A stretch of DNA of 27,478 nt from a virus, in IMG/VR virus record IMGVR_UViG_3300007363_000079, positions 1 through 27,478 of that record; one strand, 5' to 3'. This document shows, piece by piece, positions 20,836-27,478 of this stretch (the stretch's first letter is position 1; each line of letters begins with the position of its first letter). The notes under the pieces were generated by a model. The model searched no databases, had not been told where the DNA came from, and saw only the letters and a list, made by a program, of their open reading frames with translations. The translations under genes and the position numbers were made by a program.

Positions 20836-21715
20836 TCCGTATCGGACGGCATCGGCTGAAGGCGCTTCGAACGTTCAAACCGCGCTCGGCAATTCCGTAT
20901 TGTCGAATCCGAACGTTGTCGGGCCGACTGGCAGCACGACCTATACGCAGTCGGGCGAGTACCAGACAATCCAATTGCCTGACGGCACCACCACGCAGGT
21001 TCCGCGCTACACGCAGACCAACAAGCTATCAGAGGAACAGCAGCGCCTCTACGACCTCAACACACAGACGCAGGAAAGCATCGGCCGTATCGGCCTCGAC
21101 CAGTCGCGTCGCATCGGCGATCTACTCGGCAGGCCCATGGATTTGTCGGGGCTGCCCGACCTCACCAATGATTTTAGTGCGGACCGCGCGCGTGTCGAAC
21201 AGTCCTTGCGTGACCGGCTGGCGCCGGTCAATCAACGCAACCTCGACGCCGAACGTAATCGCCTGACCAACATGGGCTTTCAGCAGGGCACCGAAGCCTG
21301 GAAAGCCGCGATGGATGACTACAATCGCGGCATCAACGATCAGAACCTTGCGATTACTGGGCATGGCCTTGCTGAGCAGCAGGGCATGTACGGCATGGCG
21401 TCGAACCGGCGCAACCAAGCCTTTCAGGAAATGTTGCAGCAGCGCAATCAGCCAATCAACGAAATTACCGCGCTGTTGTCGGGTTCTCAGGTATCGATGC
21501 CGAATGCGCCAGGATACAACGCGCCGCAGATACAGGGCACGAACATCGGCAGCAACATCTATAATTCTGCCGCGCTCGCCAATCAGCAATGGCAGCAGGA
21601 ACAGCAGTCCAAAAACGCGATGATGGGCGGGCTGTTCGGGCTTGCTGGCACCGCGGCTTTTGGTGGGATGCGCTATGGGATGAATCCCATGGCGTGGGGC
21701 AACACGGGGCGATAA
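20801..21715 (+). CDS. internal virion (ejection) protein candidate 1
   Basis: 304 aa from the ATG at 20801; a frame extension to 20762 is less likely. It is rich in Gln and Asn, with long helices (LSEEQQRLYDLNTQTQESIG, VEQSLRDRLAPVNQRNLDAE, FQEMLQQRNQPINEITALLS) and a C-terminal Gly/Ala/Met segment (MMGGLFGLAGTAAFGGM) that could enter a membrane. This matches the T7 gp14/P22 gp7-type proteins that leave the head first and help form a channel in the host envelope. Placed before two more large internal proteins; function assigned by context and composition. Confidence 0.72.
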   Translation: MATGSKPPPAPDPYRTASAEGASNVQTALGNSVLSNPNVVGPTGSTTYTQSGEYQTIQLPDGTTTQVPRYTQTNKLSEEQQRLYDLNTQTQESIGRIGLDQSRRIGDLLGRPMDLSGLPDLTNDFSADRARVEQSLRDRLAPVNQRNLDAERNRLTNMGFQQGTEAWKAAMDDYNRGINDQNLAITGHGLAEQQGMYGMASNRRNQAFQEMLQQRNQPINEITALLSGSQVSMPNAPGYNAPQIQGTNIGSNIYNSAALANQQWQQEQQSKNAMMGGLFGLAGTAAFGGMRYGMNPMAWGNTGR

Positions 21716-23464
21716 ATGACCAGTGATGCATTGATCCGAGCCCTAACAGGTTCGGCAAAACCCGACGACATCTTTAAGCAGACTTTGATCCGCAACGCGC
21801 TGGATTATTCCCCGGTGCAACATTGGACGCAGGGCGCATCACGTCTGGCGCAGGCCCTCTTGGGCGGTCTGGAAATGCGCAACGACGATCGCAGCGCAGA
21901 AGAAGCCTTGCGCGTTCGCATGAATGCGCCGGGGTTGCAGGACGGCCCGCCTGTAGTGCCCAATGCGATGCCGAGCGTTGCACCGCAAGTAATGCCGCAG
22001 CAACGGCCCCCGGCCGGGCCGGCGCCGCGCGCTCCGATCTTTGCGGACGACGCCACCGCGAACACCCCGCAAGACCGCATCAACCTTGCATTTGGCGCGA
22101 CCCCGCAGGATCGGGAAATTGCCACGCGCACGGTCTTGGGCGAGGCCGCCAATCAGGGGCAGCCCGGAATGAATGCGGTTGCCGACGTGATCCGCAACCG
22201 CGCTGCGGCCGGCGGGTACGGTGGCAACACCATGGGGGCTGTTTCGACGGCGCGCAATCAATTCGAGCCATGGAATACGCCGCAGGGTCGGGCCAGGATG
22301 GCGGCCTATTCGCCTGACAGCGCGATTTATGGACAGGCGCAGGCAGCCGTTGACAGTGCTGGCGTCGGCGCTCGCCCTGATGCGTCAGGCGGCGCGCATT
22401 ATTTCTACGCGCCCCAGGCCCAGGCTGCCTTGGCTCCGGTGGATGGTCGCCCCGTCGTCCCCCCATTTGCTGCGGGCCGCGACCCGACCGCCGTTGTCGG
22501 TGGACATGCCTTCTTTGCTCCGCAGACGCGATTGGCGCAGGCGGGCGGCGTTCCGCCGGTTGGTGGTGGTGCAGCCCCCGAGCCGTCTGCCGCCCCGCCG
22601 GTCGGCAGCCAGCCGCGTTCTGTGGTCGAAATCCCGCCCGAAATCCGCAGCCACATCAACCGGCTTTATGCGACGCGCAACGCCGCCAACATCGCCCAGG
22701 CCGATGCGCTTTATCAGCAATACGCCAAGCCGCGCGAACAGTTCCAGCAGCTTGTGACTCCGCAGGAGCGCGCTGCCGCCGGCATCGATCCGTCCGACAC
22801 CACCCGATATCAGCGTGACGCGCAAGGCAAGATTTCGCCGATCAATCCGCAGCCGTTCCAGGTCAACGTCAATCAGCAGCAGGAAAGCGAGTTTCGCAAG
22901 AATGCCGGCAAGCTGACGGCCGAGCGCTATAACAAAATTGTTGAGGACGGCCACGGCGCGCAAGGAATGGTGGCGGATATCAACGCGCTGCGTGAGCTTG
23001 GCAGCAGAATCGAGCCCGGCAAGACAACGGAACTCAAGGCCGCGCTTGGGCCGTGGGCAGAGGCGGCGGGCATCAAGATTGATAAATTGGACGACATGCA
23101 GGCGTTTAAGGCGATCGTCGCGCGTATGGCGCCGCGGCTTCGCGTGCCAGGGTCCGGTGCTCAGTCAGATTTCGAGTTGCGCCAATTCCTCGAAAGCCTG
23201 CCGTCGCTTGGGAATACCCCTGGCGGCAACGAAATGATCGCCAACACCCTACAAGCGTTGCAGGAGCATAAGATCAAGGCGGCAGAGATTGCAAGCCAAG
23301 CCATGAACGGCGAAATCTCGCAGTCGGAAGCCGACAAGCGCATCCGCGCTCTAGAGGACCCGATGACGCTATGGCGCAGAAGCCGTGGGTCGTCTGCCGT
23401 TGCTCCGCAACGTTCCCCGCAGGATATTGCTGATGAACTGCGACGCCGGGGTCTCATTCGATGA
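21716..23464 (+). CDS. internal virion protein with SleB-type cell-wall hydrolase domain
   Basis: 582 aa. Residues about 133-245 form a SleB/cell wall hydrolase domain: REIATRTVLGEAANQGQPGM with E143 as the likely catalytic Glu, VADVIRNRA, FEPWN and a final GGAHYFYAP. These enzymes cleave the peptidoglycan sugar chain. Proline-rich linkers surround the domain, and the C-terminal half is helical and Gln/Glu-rich. In short-tailed phages a hydrolase carried in the head opens the wall during DNA entry, as with T7 gp16, so this is probably an ejected protein and not the lysis endolysin. Confidence 0.88.
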   Translation: MTSDALIRALTGSAKPDDIFKQTLIRNALDYSPVQHWTQGASRLAQALLGGLEMRNDDRSAEEALRVRMNAPGLQDGPPVVPNAMPSVAPQVMPQQRPPAGPAPRAPIFADDATANTPQDRINLAFGATPQDREIATRTVLGEAANQGQPGMNAVADVIRNRAAAGGYGGNTMGAVSTARNQFEPWNTPQGRARMAAYSPDSAIYGQAQAAVDSAGVGARPDASGGAHYFYAPQAQAALAPVDGRPVVPPFAAGRDPTAVVGGHAFFAPQTRLAQAGGVPPVGGGAAPEPSAAPPVGSQPRSVVEIPPEIRSHINRLYATRNAANIAQADALYQQYAKPREQFQQLVTPQERAAAGIDPSDTTRYQRDAQGKISPINPQPFQVNVNQQQESEFRKNAGKLTAERYNKIVEDGHGAQGMVADINALRELGSRIEPGKTTELKAALGPWAEAAGIKIDKLDDMQAFKAIVARMAPRLRVPGSGAQSDFELRQFLESLPSLGNTPGGNEMIANTLQALQEHKIKAAEIASQAMNGEISQSEADKRIRALEDPMTLWRRSRGSSAVAPQRSPQDIADELRRRGLIR

Positions 23465-25374
23465 GTAACGCTGACCTGCGTTCTATGTCAGATGCGGAAC
23501 TTATCGCGCTCTTTTCCCAAGTGTCTGGCCCGGCTGCTGGCAAAACGCCAGAGGTGCCCGCTGGTGGGCAAGCGCCAACGGGGCTTGGCAACAATCTTGG
23601 CGCCGGTATAGCTGAGGGTTTTGTTGGCATCCCGACCGGCGTTGCCGACCTCGGCAGGCTGGCTGCTACCGGCACGGCTGGAAACACCAATCAGGCCACT
23701 TGGGACGCAATCGAGCGCTGGACCGGCCCACGCCCGCAAGCCAATACCCCATTAGAGAAGGCTGTCCGAACGGTTGGCGAGTTTGGGCCAGGGGCGGCGT
23801 TCGGCCCTGGCGGAATGGCGCGAAAGCTCCTGACTTATGGGGTCATTCCAGGTATAACCTCGGAGTATGCGAAATCCCTTCCTGGGTTTCAGGGGAACGA
23901 GGGGCTTGGCGGGGCAGTCGGAGGCGTTGCCGGGGTCGGCCTTGGAATGGCCGCCAACCGGGGAATCTCCGGTGTCCAAAACATGCTTGCCGGCCGCTCT
24001 GCCGGCCGCGAAATCACTCAAATCCTCGGCCAGCCAGTCGGCTCTGGCGCCGCCAGTCGGCTTGCCGATGCGCTGGTTGGCGACCGCGTTACGCCTATTG
24101 ACGTTATGCAGACGCGCGCCCGCCTGGGCCCTGAGGCGATGTTTATGGATATCAGCGACGGCACCAAGGGCCGCGCAGAAGGACTTGCTAGCATCCCCGG
24201 CCCGCAACGCAACACCATCGTCAACGCGGTCCAAGGACGCACAGAAGGCTTTGATACGGTTACTGGACGACCTAGAGAATTTGGCGGCGCCGGCATCGCC
24301 GAACGAGTACAGCAGACCCTTAATGCGGAAATGGGCCCGACGCAAAACGTCGTCCAACTTGTCGATCGGGTTAACCAAACCGTCGATCGGGTCGCGCGTC
24401 CGCTCTATCAACAAGTCATGGCGGCCCACCAGGTTGTTGACGTACCGGTTACGATCACTCAAAGGCCCGCCGTTCAAGAAGCAATGAGGAATGCGCGAAC
24501 GCTTGCCGCAAACTACGGTGAGACAATCGATATTACTGCGCGTCCTTCATTACAGGCTTGGGACTATGTTAAGAAGGACCTGGATCGGCGCATTAATGCT
24601 TACCAGCGTAGTGGCGGGGCGTCTGAGTTAAGCAGCGCCGACAAGGCAGACATGGGCGGGTTGATGGATGCCCGTCGCGCCCTGGTGCAACATCTTGATC
24701 AGGTCACTAACGGTGCTTATCAGCAGGCCCGGCAAGTTGCCGCTCACAAGTTCGAGTTGCGCGAGGCGTTGGATTTTGGGCGGGACGCTTACAGCAGCAA
24801 GATGCTGCCAGAAGAGTTCGCGGCGGAAGTTCAGCAAATGTCACTGCCGCAGCGTGCAATGGTTGCCGCTGGATTCCGCAGGGAACTGGAAAAACTGATT
24901 GGCTCGGCCTCAAACGAGGGCATAAGATCGCGCACAGCATTGATGCCCGACAATGTAATGCAGAAGGTAGAGACCCTTTTCGGGCCAGATGCCGCTCGCG
25001 AGATTGGCCGACGCATCGAAGCTGAAACCTCGTTTCAGTTGGCGAAGAACAAAATTCTTGGGGGTTCGCCGACAATCCCGCGCAGTGAACAAATCAAGGA
25101 TATCAAGGACCCTGATCCAACCAACAGAATGCAATACAGCGTGACGGGCCTGCCCTATTGGCTTGGTGGCAAAGTGTTCGATTATGCCCGCAGCGCGGCG
25201 CAAGGGCTGCCTGCCACGCGGCAGCAAATGGCCAATGTGCTGACAACAACCGGGAACAACATCGACCCGGTGGCGGAAGCCCTCATGAGGCTGGGCGATC
25301 GCCGCACGATGAACTCTGCCGCCGTTGGCAACAAGGCCACTGCACTCGCCAATGCCCTTCTGTCGGGGCGCTAG
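23461..25374 (+). CDS. large internal virion (ejection) protein candidate 2
   Basis: 637 aa. A short acidic N-terminus (SMSDAELIALFSQVSG) is followed by a Gly/Ala/Pro-rich part with two weakly hydrophobic Gly-rich stretches (about 115-175: AFGPGGMARKLL, GGAVGGVAGVGLGMAANRG) and then long helices (residues about 300-560). The SMSDAEL start resembles similar starts in other large podovirus ejection proteins. It overlaps the hydrolase gene by 4 bases. No enzyme motif is seen, and its size and place fit the third ejection protein. Its stop shares CTAG with a minus-strand small frame. Confidence 0.72.
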   Translation: MSNADLRSMSDAELIALFSQVSGPAAGKTPEVPAGGQAPTGLGNNLGAGIAEGFVGIPTGVADLGRLAATGTAGNTNQATWDAIERWTGPRPQANTPLEKAVRTVGEFGPGAAFGPGGMARKLLTYGVIPGITSEYAKSLPGFQGNEGLGGAVGGVAGVGLGMAANRGISGVQNMLAGRSAGREITQILGQPVGSGAASRLADALVGDRVTPIDVMQTRARLGPEAMFMDISDGTKGRAEGLASIPGPQRNTIVNAVQGRTEGFDTVTGRPREFGGAGIAERVQQTLNAEMGPTQNVVQLVDRVNQTVDRVARPLYQQVMAAHQVVDVPVTITQRPAVQEAMRNARTLAANYGETIDITARPSLQAWDYVKKDLDRRINAYQRSGGASELSSADKADMGGLMDARRALVQHLDQVTNGAYQQARQVAAHKFELREALDFGRDAYSSKMLPEEFAAEVQQMSLPQRAMVAAGFRRELEKLIGSASNEGIRSRTALMPDNVMQKVETLFGPDAAREIGRRIEAETSFQLAKNKILGGSPTIPRSEQIKDIKDPDPTNRMQYSVTGLPYWLGGKVFDYARSAAQGLPATRQQMANVLTTTGNNIDPVAEALMRLGDRRTMNSAAVGNKATALANALLSGR

Positions 25375-25520
25375 TTGCCCAGGGCGGCGGCGATAATGCC
25401 CAGCACTAAGCTGACTGCGACCAAGACGCTACCAGCCAGAAATATCGCCTCAAAAGTGGATACCTGGCTGCACGTCACGTAGCCAAATAGCTGACACCAC
25501 CACAGCGCAAGACCTTGCAT
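25371..25520 (-). CDS. possible minus-strand single-span membrane protein
   Basis: 49 aa from the ATG at 25520, with GGAGGG 10 bases upstream. The C-terminal 27 residues (FEAIFLAGSVLVAVSLVLGI and after) form one clear membrane helix. The N-terminus has WW and two Cys. It sits in the only long gap between late genes and its stop overlaps that of the ejection gene. The 5' part carries the plus-strand terminator. Holin- or spanin-like use is conceivable but not shown; it could also be a chance frame. Confidence 0.4.
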   Translation of the reverse strand: MQGLALWWCQLFGYVTCSQVSTFEAIFLAGSVLVAVSLVLGIIAAALGN

Positions 25521-25525
25521 GACCG

Positions 25526-25550
25526 GCCCGCCCTCCCTGGCGGGTCTTTT
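25526..25550 (+). terminator. intrinsic terminator before the tail fiber gene
   Basis: CCCGCC (25527-25532), 6-base loop, GGCGGG (25539-25544), then TCTTTT. It ends the long operon of tail and internal proteins 20 bases before the fiber gene start. Confidence 0.82.
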
Positions 25551-25569
25551 GATTCTATAGGAGACGCCG

Positions 25570-26691
25570 ATGGCCTTCAACGGGTCAGGTACCCACGTCC
25601 GGGTCTATAACTGGGTTCAAGACCTGGCCAACACCATCCCCGTCACGGCCTCCCGCGTGGACGGAGAGGCCGATGATTTCTCGACGGCCCTGACCAACAC
25701 CATCTGCCGGGACGGCCAATCGACCACGACCGCGCGCATTCCCTTTGCGGCGGGAACGTCATCGTTCGCGGGCTCTACGTCATCGGTGGCCTATGGCCAG
25801 ACGGGCGACAATAACACGGGGGTTTATTTTCCGGCGACCGATCAATGGGGCATCGCGGCCGGCGGGACGGGCACGCTCACCAGCACGTCGGCGAAGGTCA
25901 CGGTTGCCGTTGCGATGGATTGCAGCGGTGTGGTGGCGCCCACGTCATCGGATGGCGCTGCGCTCGGATCGACCACGCAGATGTGGTCTGATCTGTTCCT
26001 CGCGTCCGGCGCTGTCATCAACTTCAATAACGGCGATGTGACGCTCACGCATTCCGCGAATACGCTTGCCTTTGCCGGGGCATCGTCGGGGTATTCGTTC
26101 GACGCGGCGGTGACAGTATCGAGCGGCGGCGCTGCCATCACCGGCAATTCCACCGTGACGGGAACGCTCGGCGTATCGTCCGACTTCGCGGTGAACACCA
26201 ACAAGTTCACGGTGACGGCATCAAGCGGGAATACGGCGGTCGCTGGTACGCTGGCGGTCACGGGGGCGGTGACGCTGACAAGTTCGGTGTCGGCTGCGTC
26301 GATTGCCGGCAGCATGGTTGCCACACAAGCGCAGATGGAGACGGCATCGGCCACCGATCTGGTGGTGACTCCTGGCCGCCAGCACCATCACCCCGGCATG
26401 GCGAAAGCGTGGGGCATCATCAATTCGTCGGCGACGGTGCAAAGCAGCTATGGCATCAGCAGCGCGACCAAGGGCGGCACTGGCAATTTTACGTTCAATT
26501 TCTCAACTAGTTTCTCGGCGACGGATAGTTACGTCGTGTTTGCAACGGCGCAGATTGCTGCCGGAGGTGATCTGTACTGCTGCGTTTTGACCAAGACCAC
26601 CAGTTCATGCCAAGTCACCGTTTCGGATGCAGCCGGAATTCGAGTTGACCCCAATCGGCTGATGATTGTCGCGTTCGGCGACTTCGCATAG
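25570..26691 (+). CDS. tail fiber protein
   Basis: 373 aa. The N-terminus HVRVYNWVQDLANTIPVTAS and RVDGEADDFSTALTN is the virion-attachment start of many alphaproteobacterial podovirus fibers. The middle is a Ser/Thr/Gly/Ala repeat region, and the C-terminal domain (from GRQHHHPGMAKAWGIINSSA, then KGGTGNFTFNFSTSFSATDS) is a widespread fiber-tip domain. It binds the host surface. Ribosome binding site AGGAGA 7 bases upstream. No C-type lectin or variable repeat is evident. Confidence 0.86.
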   Translation: MAFNGSGTHVRVYNWVQDLANTIPVTASRVDGEADDFSTALTNTICRDGQSTTTARIPFAAGTSSFAGSTSSVAYGQTGDNNTGVYFPATDQWGIAAGGTGTLTSTSAKVTVAVAMDCSGVVAPTSSDGAALGSTTQMWSDLFLASGAVINFNNGDVTLTHSANTLAFAGASSGYSFDAAVTVSSGGAAITGNSTVTGTLGVSSDFAVNTNKFTVTASSGNTAVAGTLAVTGAVTLTSSVSAASIAGSMVATQAQMETASATDLVVTPGRQHHHPGMAKAWGIINSSATVQSSYGISSATKGGTGNFTFNFSTSFSATDSYVVFATAQIAAGGDLYCCVLTKTTSSCQVTVSDAAGIRVDPNRLMIVAFGDFA

Positions 26692-26699
26692 CGCGCCCC

Positions 26700-26906
26700 A
26701 TGTACCTCCTGCTGATTATCACCCTCGCCACGGGGGCCATAGAGATTCGGCAAGAGGCCTCATTCCGCAGTCACGACGATTGCACCCGCTACATGCGCCA
26801 GCGCCTTGAACGCCTCGACATACGCCGGGGCAATAGCGTTGTCGCGTGTCTGCCATCCGATCAATTCGACGGCGCCTTGCGCCTGATGTTCGGGAGCCGG
26901 TCATGA
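26700..26906 (+). CDS. small secreted or membrane-anchored protein
   Basis: 68 aa. MYLLLIITLATGAIEIR gives a short hydrophobic N-terminus, perhaps a signal peptide. The rest is polar and contains two Cys, spaced as in small periplasmic disulfide proteins (HDDCTRYM, SVVACLPS). A repressor, superinfection or lysis role would be guesswork. It starts 9 bases after the fiber stop and its own stop overlaps the next start (ATGA). Confidence 0.65.
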   Translation: MYLLLIITLATGAIEIRQEASFRSHDDCTRYMRQRLERLDIRRGNSVVACLPSDQFDGALRLMFGSRS

Positions 26907-27220
26907 ATCAGAACGAAAACGCTTTGGCGGTCGGAATCTATTTCGTTGTCGTGTTCCTGACGCTTCTCGGCATCTGGATTGCCGGGACAACGGCAGTGCG
27001 GGGGCATTCGTTCTATGACCCCTATTGCTGTAGCGGACAGGACTGCGAGCCGATCGACGACAAGCGCGTGCAGCTTGTCGAGGGCGGCTACCTGCTCGAC
27101 GGCAAATTTCACATTCCGCACGACCAGGCCCGGCAGGCTCCGGACGGCAACTATCACGCCTGTTTCTGGCCGAACGCCGACACGCTGCGGTGCTTCTACA
27201 AGCCGATGTTGGGGAGCTAG
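26903..27220 (+). CDS. membrane-anchored Cys-rich protein of unknown function
   Basis: 105 aa from ATG 26903; an upstream ATG at 26846 in the same frame overlaps the previous gene. Residues 8-26 (ALAVGIYFVVVFLTLLGIWI) are a membrane anchor or signal. The exported part contains FYDPYCCSGQDCEPIDDKRV, GGYLLDGKFHIPHDQARQAP and ends HACFWPNADTLRCFYKP. This CCxxxDC...C...C pattern occurs in unnamed proteins of Hyphomicrobiales and their phages (family memory) and suggests disulfides in the periplasm. It may take part in lysis or surface exclusion; no proof. Confidence 0.72.
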   Translation: MNQNENALAVGIYFVVVFLTLLGIWIAGTTAVRGHSFYDPYCCSGQDCEPIDDKRVQLVEGGYLLDGKFHIPHDQARQAPDGNYHACFWPNADTLRCFYKPMLGS

Positions 27221-27478
27221 ATGGCGTCCCTTGCTGACATTCTTGCTGGCAACTACCAGCCGCAATTTCCGCAGTCGCCGCGGTTGTCGGAAATGCTGAT
27301 GCCGCAACCGGCCGCGCCCTGGCCGTCGCAAGCCACGCCATCAGAGTCGGATCAAGCGCAAGCTGCCCGTGACGCATGGGCGGCTCGGTTATCTCAGGGG
27401 CAGAGGCCTCCGGGCGGCCGGCCCGATGGCCCGATGCTTGATTTCGTGCAGTCTGCGATATTCCCGCAGACGCCGCTT
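27221..27478 (+). CDS. truncated gene at window edge, Pro/Gln-rich N-terminus
   Basis: 86 codons, open at the end of the window. It starts one base after the preceding TAG (MASLADILAGNYQPQFPQSP) and is rich in Pro, Ala, Gln and Ser, with DGPMLDFVQSAIFPQTPL near the break. The composition is like a virion protein or the linker of a longer lysis or ejection protein. Nothing more can be said without the rest. Confidence 0.65.
   Translation, partial: MASLADILAGNYQPQFPQSPRLSEMLMPQPAAPWPSQATPSESDQAQAARDAWAARLSQGQRPPGGRPDGPMLDFVQSAIFPQTPL

Noticed and set aside
1-27478. CRISPR array or rRNA genes
   Set aside because: No regularly spaced direct repeats of 25-40 bases and no rRNA-like sequence were seen; the short repeats at 2551-2626 are contiguous and have no spacers.

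Overview
The window is almost entirely the genome of a short-tailed (podovirus-type) double-stranded DNA phage or prophage. The coding style, the GC-rich composition and the protein families point to an alphaproteobacterial host, probably of the Hyphomicrobiales group; this is inference. No integrase, repressor, tail sheath, tape measure or baseplate gene is visible. Both ends of the window cut through phage genes.

Layout. (1) 1-3506, plus strand: an early or replication operon with a DGQHR/ParB-like protein, a free-standing DnaA domain IV protein, a small HTH protein, a RusA resolvase, a winged-helix replication protein that appears frameshifted, and a DUF6456-like protein. The replication gene contains ordered 10-bp and 7-bp repeats followed by an AT-rich stretch, an arrangement like the lambda O-gene origin. 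(2) 3592-5890: a complete IS1595-family element with inverted ends and an exact 8-bp target duplication. It carries a transposase, three small passenger genes and a tRNA-like gene boxed between two strong hairpins. (3) 5924-15288, plus strand: packaging and head genes, namely a CxxCxGxG protein, a small basic protein, a probable small terminase, the large terminase, the portal, a fiber-like protein and an unknown partner, three head-region proteins including a scaffold, the major capsid protein and a decoration-like protein. A terminator hairpin follows. (4) 15357-18112: an unusual insert in the structural operon made of a glycosyltransferase, a methyltransferase fused to a DUF115/MptE-like domain, and a small protein with an AT-hook-like tail. 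(5) 18112-25374: head-tail adaptor, tail tube/nozzle protein, GNAT acetyltransferase and three internal (ejection) virion proteins, one with a SleB-type cell-wall hydrolase domain. (6) 25570-27478: tail fiber, two small membrane or secreted proteins and a truncated gene at the window edge.

How it works together. The left part would start and resolve phage DNA replication. The right part builds a capsid, packages DNA by a terminase, attaches a short tail and ejects internal proteins that cut peptidoglycan. The glycosyltransferase and methyltransferase-DUF115 pair could modify a virion or host surface molecule. The most unexpected items are the Cys-like tRNA with a GGA anticodon and an enlarged anticodon arm inside the IS element, the candidate origin inside a broken replication gene, and the sugar-modification cassette.
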